DNA of 64,000 nt from Gambelia wislizenii (taxonomy: Eukaryota; Chordata; Lepidosauria; Squamata; Crotaphytidae), in NCBI GenBank assembly GCA_030847615.1, contig JAUMIR010000003.1:193802649-193866648 (forward strand). Direction: 5' to 3'. Each line of letters starts with the position of its first letter. The first letter of the stretch is position 1. The position numbers were made by a program, and so were the translations under genes. Shown piece by piece: positions 1 through 11,579 of this stretch. The notes below the pieces were generated by a model. The model searched no databases. It was given only the letters and a program-made list of their open reading frames with translations, and was not told where the DNA came from.

Positions 1-1596
1 CATAAGGCCCAAGCTTTGACTAGTCCTCAAAAACGTCAGTTTATAAGACTTTCTCACAGTGAGAAGAAAATTGATAAAATTGCCCATTGATTTCTTTAAG
101 AACAATATCAGCAAAGAATTATATCCCTAGTGTTCATGAGTGTGAGGAGAAAGGCTATGTATGAAAGAGGGTCAAGCCATCCTTGGCAGCACCTGCTCTC
201 AGTCCATGACCCACTGCTTTTTCTTTTGGGCATACTCACTACCAGTATTCAATCCCTAGGCCATTGCCCTGTGAGTACAGGAGTTTGTTCACCCCTGCTC
301 TAGATGGTAAATTAGGACAAGTAGGCTTGAAACAAAAATAACTGCTTAACCATTTTAGTGCATGGAAGGTTCTTTGAGGTAATGTTATTTCACATGGCAA
401 CCTCCCTATGGTGGATAGGAAGTCTGTTGGTGCTATTACCTGGTATCACCTTTTGAGGCATAGCATTTAAGTAGTACAGTATAGACATATCACAAACTGA
501 AACTTCGCTAGTATTCAAAGACAGATCTGTATTAGTCTGTCAAAGCATTAAAAGGAAGGGTAGGGAAGAATCCAGTAGCACTTTTTATACAGACATATTT
601 ATTTCAGCATGAGTTTTTGTGACTATCAACCCACTTCTTCAGAGTATAATATTAAAACCACAGGTATTTAAGCAGAGTTACATCACTGTGGCAGTAGGAT
701 CAGAATGTAATAGGATACAAAAATATGCAAATTTTAACCTTGGCCATAGATCTTCCAAGAGCTGTGAAAGATGATACAGGTTTTTCAAGTTAGTATTGAC
801 TTGTGAAAGCAATAAATATGCTTAATAAAGTACTATATGTAAAAAAGGTCACTCTAAAAATAGGGTGCTGGAGCCTAGCAGGATTCTAGAAGCTCCACTA
901 AAGCTGCAAATCCATATTAGGTTAATCATTGAAAGTCTTCACTATGGCATTTTTATTGGTTATTTTATACAAAGCAACCACCCACACAGAATCTCTGTAT
1001 GTGTTTGGGTGCACATTTTAACCCTTCCTTAAACCTACCCAAACATCACCTTCTCTCCAACTGCTTTTGGTGCTGCTGGTATAAAGATACATGTACTCCA
1101 GTTTTGATTCCCTGATGGAGATTGCAACAGGATGTCTGTTTAGGAAACTACATGTGATTAACATCATATGTAATCTGAGCTTTACAACACTTATAGCAGT
1201 GGAGAAAGCTGGATAAAAGGTCTAGCAGTGTTGATCAAATTGAAAATACCTTGACAAGCATTGTAATTAACATTTCTGGAACCTGACATGCTCTCTGAGT
1301 GTCATTCCCTAGGTTATTACAGATGGAATTAGAATGTCCTTTCACTGTCAGATTAATATATACTGCTGGAGTAGTGCTGAAGTAAAAGTACCATTCTCCC
1401 CATTTTAGTGGATGTAAACATCTGCTGAATTCCATTTAATTCTCTCTCTGGCTTCTGGAAAGAACTGTGCAATGGAAGAGACATAAGTCTAAAATGAGCA
1501 GTTTCCATTTAATGCTGCATTATTTTCATTTCCTATCTTGTAGATTCTGTGTTTACCTTTTATTTACTAAAGGACAATGACCTCTTGTATCTCCAG
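1..1596. other. Unassigned AT-rich DNA
   Basis: No open frame longer than about 70 codons resembles a known protein and no repeat family was recognised. The stretch ends at the TSD of the first inverted-repeat element. It may hold old decayed repeats not visible by eye. Confidence 0.6.
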
Positions 1597-1599
1597 TAT

Positions 1600-2190
1600 G
1601 GACATTATCAGACCAGGCAAATATGGCATCATAAGGACAGCCAATGATCGTGAAATGGCCCACATACCAGATGACGTCGCCCTTTCGCAATCATGTATTG
1701 TTAAAAAAATCACACTTTTTTATCGATGGGCTAAGCCATCAATTGATCTCCTGTGGTGCTTTGTTGCTGTCATTGCCAGCGTTTGAATCTGCACACCATT
1801 GTACTCACATGAATGCCGCATCAATGAGCAAACACTTCTAGGTGAGATCACAACAGCCAGGGAGGGGATGCTCTTTTTATGACCCCCCCAGGTGTACTTG
1901 GGACATTAAAAGTGTGTTTAGGTGTTTTGTTGTATGTTTTGGGACTCCGTTTTTTTTATTTATTTATTTTAGAATTTCCTGCACTAGCACCTTCTTGTGA
2001 GAATAGGTGAGATTTCAACCCAGGAAGTAAACAGAGCCCTGTTTGTGCTCTGTTACTGCTGGGGAAGCCTTTTCATGCTGGTTAAGGTAAGTCTGGGGGG
2101 GGGGGCTTCTTTTGCCAGCATAAAAACAACACAATTTATGCTGGCAAAAGAATGTTATGGGGGGGGGGACGTAGTGATCTGATAATGTCC
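1600..2190 (+). mobile_element. MITE family A, copy 1
   Basis: A 591-bp non-autonomous DNA element. It opens GGACATTATCAGAC and closes with the near-complement GATCTGATAATGTCC, flanked by a 3-bp direct repeat TAT (1597-1599, 2191-2193). Inside the right end (about 2108-2153) is an inverted repeat pairing TTTTGCCAGCATAAA with TTTATGCTGGCAAAA, a feature shared with copies at 3046 and 47235. The 3-bp TSD is typical of PIF/Harbinger elements, but no transposase is encoded, so superfamily is inferred. Short frames inside are not genes. Confidence 0.8.
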
Positions 2191-2193
2191 TAT

Positions 2194-3042
2194 GTGTCTT
2201 GGATAGCAATATTAGCTTTGTGGGCTACTTCCCACTTTATATGTTCAGATATAAGAACAAAGTGACACATTTATAAACCTTTGTAGTGATATACAATGTG
2301 TCGTATATATATAAATGGACTTGTGTCATAAGAGTAAGATGTCTCAGATTAATAGCTGAGAATGATAGTGCAATACTATGCATATTTACTCAACTGTAGG
2401 TCCACCGTAGTAATGGGTTATAGGATATATGGGATAGCAGCCTGAGATATTTAAATCTCATATGTGCTATCAAGTTAAATGAAGACTGGGCAGATGTTCT
2501 GGGTCTGCAGCTCCCAGTATTCCTCACTTTTACCTATGGTGACTATATCTGATGGGATTTAAAGTCCAACAACATCTGGAAAGCCATAATTTGTTGATTA
2601 ATGGGGCCTTTCATATTACACAGTTAGAGGACTTTGATTCCCTTTTAACTACCATGGCTCCATCTGAAGGAATCCTGGGATTGGGATGTTGGGGAAGGAC
2701 ATTTAGAACTATCAGCCAGAGAACTCCTTTTGTATCTCTGACCAAAGTATATACCCTGGGATACAGCCCAAACTATAAACTCCCAGGATACATCCAAGGC
2801 AGTTAAATTGAGGACAAAGTGCTATAATTCTATGGTGTCAAAGTGCCCCTGGTTTAAATGGTGGCCTTTAGGAGAGCTGGCATTTTTGCTTCCCATCTGG
2901 AATGTTGGGCAAATAATACTTACATCTGTCAAGCAATGGAAAAACAGTAATCATTATTATGGAATTCTGTTATGTCATGTCGATGTGTAACATTTCTCTA
3001 AATAACACTTTTGAACTTCTGGGGCTGACTCACACATGGATA
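2194..3042. other. Unassigned DNA between two MITEs
   Basis: No gene is visible. A stretch around 2500-2600 has the look of an old hAT-type fragment (text such as AGTCCAACAACATCTGG is common in such repeats), but termini and TSD cannot be defined. Confidence 0.4.
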
Positions 3043-3045
3043 TAA

Positions 3046-3579
3046 GGACTTTATCAGACGCATAAAATATGGCATCATAACAATGCTGCATAACTGCAAA
3101 AGGGTATGCATATCAGGTGGCATTGCCCTTTTGTAGTTACGTCCCCACCAAAACCCATAGTTTTTTATTAATAGCTGAAGCTGTCAATTGTTCCCCCATG
3201 GGCTTTTGTGCCGGCATTGCTAGCATGTGAAACCTCATGCCATTGTACTCACATCAATGTGGCGTTAATGGCTGGTCTGGCACGAACACTTCCAGGTGAG
3301 ATCCAGGTAAGTGATGCACTTTTTATGACCCTCCCTGGGTTATTTGGGTCCTTTAAAGTGTGTGTATGTGCTTTAAAAAGGGTTTTCTGTCTTATAATTT
3401 TGAATTTGAATTTTTGAAGTCTCGCAATAATTCACTCCGTTTACTTCCTCTTTCATTGCCAGGGAAGTCTTTGTTGGGAAAGCAAGGTAAGTGCTGTGGA
3501 AGGCATTCTTTTGCTGGCATAAAAATGGAATTTTTATGCCAGCAAAAGAACACTTTAAGGGGTTCATCTGATAAAGTCC
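3046..3579 (+). mobile_element. MITE family A, copy 2
   Basis: A 534-bp element with termini GGACTTTATCAGAC and CATCTGATAAAGTCC and a perfect TAA TSD (3043-3045 and 3580-3582). The subterminal hairpin near 3506-3550 (CTTTTGCTGGCATAAA against TTTATGCCAGCAAAAG) is well preserved. It shares with other copies a block around 3322-3345 reading TTTTTATGACCCTCCC. Non-autonomous; Harbinger-like by TSD length. Confidence 0.85.
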
Positions 3580-3582
3580 TAA

Positions 3583-4423
3583 ATCTCATGATTTATTGGA
3601 AAGTAATGACTGGAAAATTAATATATGTGAATTGTCTCCACTGAATAACAGATACGATCAGACAATATGAAATTATGTTTATGGTGTTCTATGTCTAGAA
3701 GACTGAAAATGAGAATTTGGTGTCATCCAAATCACGCTGTGAAACATAGTCCTCCTCACCTCTGTTCTTATTTATTTCATTTTCTTCTGCCTTTTCCACA
3801 AGATTGTTTGATTTTCGTGTACTCTTTCCTCTTTCTTTTGCTGGCTTTGCACTCTTCCTTCAATGCCACTGTGCTATTCCACAAAGCTATTCTTGGTTCT
3901 AATGTCTGAGGTCTTTCTCCTAGCCAGATTGATCATTTTTCTTCACCTCATGGATGTATGTCTTGTTTTTTGAGAAGGTGGAATGTTTATGAATATTCCA
4001 AGCTATGAAAGCAGCTCAACTATCTGGTGTCAAAGGCTTGGCTACCAAATGTGTAATACATTATAGATGCCCTATTTTTACATGCAGGTCACCAGTAGAT
4101 GGTGTAGCCAACCAATATGCATTGTACCTTTCTTTAGGGACAACATAGCAGTTAAAAGTTCTCAGAGTCTCCTTCTCCTATCCAACATTGCCCTACTCAT
4201 AGTTCTTGTCACTTTTCCCCTGGCACTTGTTGTGTCATGTTGCCAATGTAAGAAAAAAGGGATGTAGCAAGAGCAGTGTAGCATAATTTGCTATTTGTTC
4301 TGAATTCTTCTGCTGCTGCTTGGATTCAAATGGACCCTTAAAGCAGCTGATAATAAAAGTTGTGAAACCTAACTTAAGACAACAACAGTAATGCAACTGC
4401 AAGTGCAAATCCCAAAATCTGAA
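3583..4423. other. Unassigned DNA
   Basis: AT-rich sequence without recognised gene or repeat. Short frames at 3667-3909 and 4067-4267 are hydrophobic by composition and match nothing known to me. Confidence 0.5.
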
Positions 4424-4425
4424 TA

Positions 4426-4682
4426 CAGGTTGAGTATCCCTTATCAGAAACTCTTGGGACCATAAGTGTTTTGGATGTCAGGGTCCCCCCCCCTCTAGAT
4501 TTTGGAATATACATAATGGAATATCTTGGAGGTGCAGCCCAAGTCTAAACACAAAATTCATTTATGTTTATACAGATAGACTGAAGGTAATTTTATACAA
4601 TATTTTTATTATCTTATTTAAATATTATAATATTTTGTATTTTTTGAGCATTTCGGATTTTGGATAAGGGGTACTCATCCTG
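4426..4682 (+). mobile_element. Tigger-like (Tc1/mariner) MITE
   Basis: A 257-bp element beginning CAGGTTGAGTATCCCTTATC and ending in the imperfect complement GATAAGGGGTACTCATCCTG, flanked on both sides by TA (4424-4425, 4683-4684), the target of Tc1/mariner elements. The interior contains the GGACCATAAGTGTTTTGG and GATTTTGGAATAT words typical of the short Tigger-derived repeats found in amniotes. No transposase is present. Confidence 0.8.
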
Positions 4683-4684
4683 TA

Positions 4685-6371
4685 GTATAAAAACAGAAAC
4701 AGCAAACAGCATTCATGCTAAAGGAACATATTGGGCAAGCCAGCTCCTTCTGCAAAAACTTTTGTGATAGTTGGATCAGCCTTTAAAGAAGAGTTTGACA
4801 AAGAAAATGATGTCTCCCTTAGCCCTTTAGCTGATCACTAACCAGCCAGACATCTTTAAAATATGTGATGGTCCTGAAGATGAAACAGTCTCTGATAGTT
4901 GTTCCTCTAGTCCTTTCTCTACTCTCTTCTGTCATCTGCTCTAACAATAGGGCTATAGATTTTGCTTCACTATGTGAAGAAAAAGGGAGAGAGGAAGAGG
5001 TTTCAGCCATCTTGCTTTTCCTCTCACCTGGAAGTTTATGGGTAGAACATGAATCTCTAGTCTTACAGTTCTAGCAGTCTGGAAACTCTTACCATAGAAA
5101 ACCCATCCATTTTATGTTCTTCATTAGCAGGCAATGGTGGTTAGCATGCTCATCCGGCAATTATGAAAATTGTATTGTCTAAGGAATTAAATGATAATTT
5201 TACATCTTCTAATAAGTCCAAAACCCCATAAAAAATAAAGCCACTGAAAATAGACAAGGTCAGGCCGATGTAGGTAAACCAAAGGGGCAAGCTGGAAGGG
5301 AGTATGCAGGAGATGTTTTCATGTTGTTTAATGCAATTTACTTAATGCATGGCATTCTGGCTATTGATTAAATGTATTTCCTGCTTTTGGAAAATTATTA
5401 AGATAATGGAGATAGGCAATCATGTGATCTTAGCAGAAGAAGCAGGTGCTTTATTGGAAACTATATTAATACATTTACCTTAATGTTTTGTGAAATTCCT
5501 ATCCCATGCTCTCTTAAGCTTGTTTTTGCAATCAGATTAAAGGCCTGAAGGAACAGGCTATTCAACAGCTAAATTAGGCTGTATCTGTAACCGTAAAAGC
5601 TAAATTTGATTTTAAAAAACCCTCCGTTAAATATAGAGTTTAGATAAAAAGTTATGGCAATGTTTAAACTCAAGGAAAGCAGAGATTATGCAAAATGTAG
5701 TTTTTTGTTCCTAAGTAGCTGGCATGCTAGCCTGCTGCTTTGGCAATGTGATGTAAGGAGTAGAAAGGAGCCCTTAAAACTAACAGCACACTTGCTTCCT
5801 AAAAGGATTACTTTTTAAAATAAATCTGGTATCCGTTCAATAATTTTTACTCACTTGAAACAATTGTTAATAATCATATATCAGGTATATGCATATATTA
5901 AAAAAAAAAACTCTCCCCAAAACATGTTTGTTAACATGGGCTACAATATGCTTGTTCAAACTGAAGATAGATGTTCCATAGTGTTCCTGTTTAATTTTCA
6001 GGAAGAAGTGATTTGTAAAGTTTGAACCCAAGAATGACACTATACACACTGCCACAATTCCACTTTGGCACAAACAAGATTCACCTGAGAATTTGTTCCA
6101 AATAGACTGTAAAGAATGTCACAAAATTCCAGAAAGGAAGAGATTTTTTGAAGGTGCTGTAAGGATCCAGTCAGAACTTCAATTCAATCAGACAATAGTC
6201 ATGGGTTAAGTGTTTTATTGCAGAAGTAAAGAAGTGAATGGGTCCAAGAATATTGGCAGAACTAGCTCACAGAAAGAAAGAAAGTGTACGGTTTAAAATG
6301 AGGCTTGACCCATACTCCCCCCTCATTCCCAAGTGCCCAGCCAGATGTGACCTTGGAGATGAGTTAAAATC
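4685..6371. other. Unassigned AT-rich DNA
   Basis: About 1.7 kb with no recognisable gene or repeat. Overlapping short frames on both strands at 4819-5074 have no family features and look like chance. Confidence 0.5.
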
Positions 6372-6374
6372 TTA

Positions 6375-6639
6375 GGACTTTTTCAGACATCTCAAATACA
6401 ATGCAAGCAACCTTGTCGCGTTATATTTCGCGTTATATTTTGCATTATATTTCGCCGGTTTTTACTCACGAAAGTTGATCGTGATTAAAAACCAGCGAAA
6501 TATAACGCTCAAATGTCCCCGCGGTACCGCAACATTACCGGCAGGGGAGAGCATCATCCGAAAGGGATGCCCTGCAGTGCAGCAGCCTCACAACGCGATG
6601 AGGCTGCTTGCGTTGTATTTGAGATGTCCAAAAAAGTCC
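6375..6639. mobile_element. Foldback MITE with TTA duplication
   Basis: A 265-bp element almost entirely made of two inverted arms: the left arm opens GGACTTTTTCAGACATCTCA and the right arm closes TGAGATGTCCAAAAAAGTCC in the other sense. Flanks are TTA on both sides (6372-6374, 6640-6642). The centre has three near copies of a 12-14 nt word, GCGTTATATTTC, at 6419-6455, plus its complement at about 6495-6510. The TTA duplication fits PIF/Harbinger. The termini resemble family A (GGACTTT..TCAGAC) but the interior differs. Confidence 0.8.
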
Positions 6640-6817
6640 TTAGTTAGAACAGCCCTTCTCTGACCCACTACTTTTCGATGTGCAAATAATACTTTGTATA
6701 TTGTGAGGCATTCACTAATGTGAACAACTTCAGTCTGTACAACTACAATCCAAAATTTTACACTCAGGCTTAACATGTGAGTGAAAATCTTTGTGTAGTC
6801 TGCACAATGAGCCACTA

Positions 6818-7045
6818 TGGTGTGGTGGTTTGAGTGTTGGACTACAACTCTGAAGACCAGAGTTCAAATCCCTGCTCAGCCACGGAAACCTACTGGGTGG
6901 CCTTAGGCAAGCCACATTCTCTCAGCCCTTAGAGGAAGGCAAAGGCAAATCCCCTCTGAACAAATCTTGCCAAGAAAACTCTGTGATTGGGTCACCATAA
7001 GTCAGAAACGTCATGAACTCACACAACAACAATAACAACCTTATA
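6818..7045 (+). repeat. tRNA-derived SINE (ACA type)
   Basis: The head has RNA polymerase III box-like words, including GTTCAAATCC as a B box near 6863, followed by the conserved SINE body (CCACGGAAACCTACTGGGTG, then AGGAAGGCAAAGGCAAA) and a tail of CAACAACAATAACAAC. This arrangement is typical of the abundant tRNA-related SINEs of squamates. No clear TSD was found. The related copies at 9503 (minus) and 46930 (plus) support the assignment. Confidence 0.8.
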
Positions 7046-7049
7046 CACC

Positions 7050-7384
7050 ATGAACAAGCTCTGGGCTGTACTTTGCCAGCATGTACCTGGCACTGAAACT
7101 GACTGAACTCAGAGAAATTTGCCCCTAAGCAGACACATGTAGGATGTTGCTGTACTGCACATGCTGAATTGTGTCTAAGGAGGCATACAAATTGCCAGGC
7201 TTATGTGGGTGACCTCTCAGTTACCAACACTTAGAGCTGTGTTCACAGGCCTTGCCAGTAAATTGTTTCTTATTGTTCTTTCTCCTCTTATTTTCCTTGT
7301 TTCCACTCTTGTTATTTTTCTATATCTTCTGTTTACAGTCACAGAATATGTGCTAACTCTTGCTACTACCCATACAAACTTCTC
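7050..7384. other. Unassigned DNA
   Basis: No gene or repeat recognised between the SINE tail and the CR1 fragment. Confidence 0.5.
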
Positions 7385-8227
7385 CAATGAGTAAACACAG
7401 AAGCAATTCAGGAAGGATATTGAGAAGCTGGAACATGTCCACAGGAGGGCCACCAGGATGGTGGGAGGTCTGGAAGCCATGCCCTATGAGTAGCGGCTTA
7501 GGAAGCTGGGTATGTCTGGAGAAGAGAAGCTTGAGAGGTGAAATGATAGCCATGCTTAAATATTTGAAGGGAGCCATACTGAGGATGGAGCAAGCTTGTT
7601 TTCTGCTGCTCCAGAGACTAGGGAGATTTTCACACAGGGGAAATAACCCCCGGGGCGATCAGGAGAGAAATGGGGCTGTTCCGGTAGCAGCGCCCCATTT
7701 CTCACAACCCCTTCCTTCTCCCGATCTCCTGTCGTCCTCACTCCGTCCTGCTTCTATTTCCCTCCTGGTATGTTCAGCTATTTTTTTTACTAACGAAGAA
7801 CTTTCATTAGTAAAAAATAGCGGGAGGGAAATGGAAGCAGCATGGAGGGAGGACAACAGGAGATCATGAGAAGGAAGGGAGCGTGCAAAATGTGGTGCTG
7901 CTACCGGAACAGCCCTGTTTCTCTCCCAGTCTCCCCAGGGGTTATTTCCCCCATGTGAAAATCTCCTAGGACACGGAGCAATGGGTTCAAACTATAGGAA
8001 AAGAGATTCCACCTAAACATTAGGAACAACTTCCTGACAGTAAGAGCTGTTCAGAAGTGGAATACACTGCCTTGTAGTGTGGTGGAGTCTCCTTCTTTGG
8101 AGATGTTTAAAAAGAGGATGGATGGCCAACTGTCATGAATGATTTGATTGTGTATTCCTGCATGGCAGGGGGTTGGACTGGATGGCCCTTGTGGTCTCTT
8201 CCAACTCTATGATTCTATAATTCTATG
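7385..8227 (+). mobile_element. CR1 LINE, 5'-truncated, interrupted
   Basis: The translation contains [12 protein letters not shown] and LEKRSLRGEMIAMLKYLKG, the end of a CR1 reverse transcriptase, followed by the CR1 3' untranslated region and the diagnostic repeated tail ATTCTATGATTCTATA at about 8205-8227. The reading frame ends at 7619, where a 343-bp foldback element splits it; CR1 resumes at 7971 (ACACGGAGCAATGGGTTCAA). Only the last part of ORF2 is present, so it is an ordinary truncated insertion. The same region is present in the minus-strand CR1 at 56612. Confidence 0.85.
7623..7965. mobile_element. Foldback DNA element nested in CR1
   Basis: A 343-bp palindrome-like element with ends GAGATTTTCACACAGGGG and CCCCATGTGAAAATCTC, flanked by the 5-bp direct repeat CTAGG (7618-7622 and 7966-7970). 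Removing it restores contiguous CR1 sequence, which fixes both boundaries. The arms pair almost throughout: the left arm runs through a pyrimidine-rich stretch ending at 7790 and the right arm returns from about 7797. No protein. Superfamily is not clear: a 5-bp TSD is not typical of hAT (8 bp) or Harbinger (3 bp). Confidence 0.85.
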
Positions 8228-8324
8228 TAACCATTTCATATAACCATTTCACACACAGGCAAAGATCATATTGTATCTTATGGAGCATAAAGCTCTGCCA
8301 GTACACAGGAATACACAGAAGAAG

Positions 8325-8424
8325 CCCTTTCACACTACATAGCTAGAAACCTCAGGGTTCCATATAATGTTGTCAGGGTAGTTAAAGTGGAAACATAGTG
8401 CAATAACTATGTAGTGTGAAAGGG
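8325..8424. mobile_element. 100-bp inverted-repeat element
   Basis: Terminal inverted repeats CCCTTTCACACTACATAG and CTATGTAGTGTGAAAGGG are perfect over 18 bp and enclose 64 bp. No TSD could be seen. It resembles a minimal MITE; the family is unknown. The words CACACTACA also occur in the ends of the element at 58795. Confidence 0.65.
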
Positions 8425-8744
8425 ACCCATGGCATTAACAGTGAAAGTTAATGGTTGGAACTCCATCCACCCACCACCTACCAAATCAATAATTGTTTGG
8501 GTTGACTATTCCACTGCTGCAGTGTAGCCAAACAAAACCATCATACAAAGAGATATTAGTATGCCCTACTACCCCCTCAGCACTGTATATCATAACTGAA
8601 AATATTGGACACTTTTCAGGGTCAGGTTGGCTGGGGCAAACCAAAGGTCAGTTGGAGGGCACAGTGACCTGGGACATGACTAGAAACATAATGGCAAGAA
8701 AGCCCAAGTTAGGATTATGTGGATAGTCCCTTAGTAAATACAGT

Positions 8745-9459
8745 TGTTAGGGAGGTATGTGCTGATCCTTTCTTCCAACCCTGGACATTTCATCAATGAT
8801 TCAATCAAGCAATTAAGTGACCATTCCTTAATCTGTTCCTATGGAAACCTTTCCTATACCCCCTTCTGTCCAACCTTGCAAACTTGTCACAAACCAATCA
8901 CTTTCTATCTCCCTGCAATTGACACAATCAGTTGAATTTCAATTCCCTTTGTCTATCCCATGGGAAAGCCGTCCAGGCTTTGTCTTATCCAGAGTACCCC
9001 TTCAGGATATGGAATAGGGTATAAATATTAGTCCCCTAACAACAGTAAAGTGTGCCATAGACGGACATCGACACTCTGCCAAGATTCTTTGTGCCACGCT
9101 CAGACGCCAGTGTGAGCATCTTGGCTGCATGGAACTCTTCAAAAGACTGGCAATTGTAACACTCTCTTCTCAGACCTCTCTCTAGCCAAGCTCCTTGCCT
9201 TTCTTTCCAATAGCCTTCTACAGTCCTTAAAAGTGTATCTTTTGTATGCTAGTGTATCCTTTGTGTTATTTCCAATAAAAATACTTTATTTCACTTTTAA
9301 TGCTCTGTACAGTTTGTACTGGTATACATAGGTGAAAAGATCTCAGAAGTTACCCTCTTCTTGCAGGCTTCTTTTTGAGCTAAGATTTCCCCCAGATAAT
9401 AATAGGGATTTTGGCATCACGGGTATGGCTCTTCAGCACCCCCACCTCTTACAGTAACA
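8745..9459 (+). repeat. ERV/LTR-retrotransposon long terminal repeat
   Basis: Starts TGTTAGGGAGG and ends CAGTAACA, so its last five bases are the complement of its first five, as in LTRs. A TATA-like GGTATAAATATT lies near 9017 and a polyadenylation signal AATAAA at about 9275, in the order U3-R-U5. The last 170 bp recur at 12695-12873, ending again in GTAACA. No 5-bp TSD was found (left ACAGT, right GAGGT), so it is either an old solo LTR or the end of a deleted provirus. No coding sequence follows. Confidence 0.6.
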
Positions 9460-9502
9460 GAGGTGCTGGATACCTCCTTGTGCAGTCTCCATAAAAGTAC
9501 TT

Positions 9503-9745
9503 CCTGTTGTTGATGTTTGCCTTCAAGTCAGTTCTGACTTACAGCAACCCTAAGATGAACCTATAATGGGGTTTTCTTGGCAGAATTTGTTATGAGGGGG
9601 GTTGACATTGCCTTCCTCTCAGGCTGACAGAGTGTGACTTGTTCAAGGTCACCAAGTGAGTTTCCATGGCTGAGTGGGGATTCAAACCCCACTTTCCCAG
9701 TATCCTAGTCCAACACTCAAACCACTACACCATGCTAGCTCTCAC
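9503..9745 (-). repeat. tRNA-derived SINE, minus strand
   Basis: Read on the minus strand it begins with a tRNA-like head (GTGTAGTGGTTTGAGTGTTG; B box as GGTTTGAATCCC near 9685), continues with the SINE body and ends in a CAACAACA-type tail at the low-coordinate side. It is bounded by a perfect 10-bp TSD, AAAAGTACTT (9493-9502 and 9746-9755), the hallmark of LINE-mediated insertion. Confidence 0.9.
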
Positions 9746-9755
9746 AAAAGTACTT

Positions 9756-10094
9756 ATGCTGGTTTAATCCTGTTACTCAACTGCAAGTTGCCAATAGGAT
9801 TCCAGCCATAAAGTGAGGGGGGTTGTGCTATATTTCACTTTAAGACATACATAAAATCTAATGCAGTGGTCTTTCCTACACAAATAAAATTTGGACTGTA
9901 TTTTAAGGGGGTGACCCTTCTCCCCCTCCCTATACCAAATGCCCTTCCAGTGCCTGGAAACAAAACAACAAATCTTTTGGAAGTAAACATCTGAACTGCA
10001 AATCACACATTTCCCACCTCAACACTCACACACTTTATACAGTAGGCAGATGATGATGTCTATGATAGTATTGTTAATTGCATGCAAGAAATGT
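9756..10094. other. Unassigned DNA
   Basis: No gene or recognised repeat between the SINE and the L1 fragment. Confidence 0.5.
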
Positions 10095-10745
10095 TTGAAA
10101 TGTAATAAGAAAGGTGGGTCTTATAGTCATTTATGGTAGATGTGTAAAAAAGCAAAAAAAATGGCTAAAAATAAATGAGAGGATACAAGAAATTCTGAAA
10201 ATTAAAATAATCATTAGGCCTGAATTGAATCACTTAAACATGATAAATTTGGAAGATAAGACTGAGAGAGGATATAGAACATTGATGAGTCATAGGATTA
10301 TAGCTGCAAGACTGGTATATGCAAAATATTGGAAAAATCGCAAGATTCCGAGTACTATGGAATGGATAGAAAAATTAACTAATCTGGACGAATTAGATAA
10401 ATTGACAAATTTAGTTGAAGAAAATGCAATAGAAAATTATTTAAAAGCATGGAAACCTCTTACAAACTATGTGAAGCAACAAAGAATAGATATGGTGATT
10501 ATAGCTGTTGATATATAGAAAGGAAATGGAGAAATAGTAGATATAATTGAAGTAATTTAGATATTTAATATATATTTAAGCTAAAACAATGCAGTTTTTT
10601 AATGGGGTGGGGGAGTAGGATATTAGATATTGACTGTTGTCTTGCGGGGGTGCATTATGTGTTTTTGTTCCTTTGTTGTCTTTGTAAGTAAAAATAATAA
10701 TTGTGCTATTGTAATTTACTAATAAAACATTTTTTAAAAATCACA
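10095..10745 (+). mobile_element. L1 LINE 3' end (ORF2 C-terminus and tail)
   Basis: The open frame 10114-10518 contains RIIAARLVYAKYWKN and MEWIEKLTNLDELDKLT, the C-terminal region of squamate-type L1 ORF2. It ends in TAG and is followed by a short 3' untranslated region, AATAAAAC near 10721 and an A-rich end. Everything upstream (endonuclease, reverse transcriptase) is missing, as in normal 5'-truncated L1 insertions. A second L1 fragment with the same C-terminal words lies at 57318. Confidence 0.8.
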
Positions 10746-11576
10746 TATGTAATTTGAACAAAATATTTTCATGTTACTAATCATTTCCGGGTTGTTGTTG
10801 TTGTTGTTGTTTTAAAAAAAATCACCAGGCACAAATATTCCTTCATAAAACTGTGATAAATGTGTATAAGGTGTTAATGTTGATAAGCTCTGGCTCTGTG
10901 TATCAAATCATTTTTGTCCTCTTCATATTCTTGAAGGGAACAGATATTTTTAACACACACCAAAAAATCAGGATTTATGACAGCTTGGTGACATATTGAA
11001 ATTAGTGCTGAGATAAATTGGACATTTTGATTCACAGACTGAATTTGGCTGCCTATGAGCAAAGAATGATCTTTCACAATCCTTCTGAAGTCACTGATCA
11101 TATGATATTTTCTATCTACATCAGCAGGAGCACATGGATCTGAGATATAAGCCTCCATCAAAATCTCTGTTGAACATCCTCATTAACGTGTTGAGAAAGC
11201 TGAACTGAGTGTGACTGTCTGCTTACAGAACCTCCAAACATATCTGTAGTCACCACTTATGCTAACTGTAGCTATCTCAGAATTCTCACTACATTTTTGT
11301 TCAGGAACCATAAGATTCTACCACTTATTTAGAGTATTGCAGTTTATCATACAGCAGGGGAAAGTGCCAAGCTCTCTTTCCTGTGGTAGGTTTAAAAATT
11401 TGAGTAAGATATACGATGACCAGGTCCAGCACCAGCACCTGGTATATTAAAGCTATTGTTGGGGCCAGCATACTCCAGCAGGATCCTATAAGGCTGAAAC
11501 CTGCCTTGGTGGGGGCTGCCTGGACCCCTTTGTTATAGGAACCTCCAATCACTCATTATTTCCAGTAATGCAATAC
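10746..11576. other. Unassigned DNA with one unplaced minus-strand frame
   Basis: A minus-strand open frame at 10874-11161 (95 codons; contains RKYHMISDFRRIVKDHSLLI) looks protein-like and may be a fragment of a decayed element or processed gene, but I cannot assign it to a family. The rest holds a GTT microsatellite near 10792-10810 and nothing recognisable. Confidence 0.4.
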
Positions 11577-11579
11577 TAA

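Noticed and set aside
7360..7869. A 169-codon host gene
   Set aside because: The first part is CR1 reverse transcriptase and the rest is foldback element sequence; the frame is an accident of the insertion.
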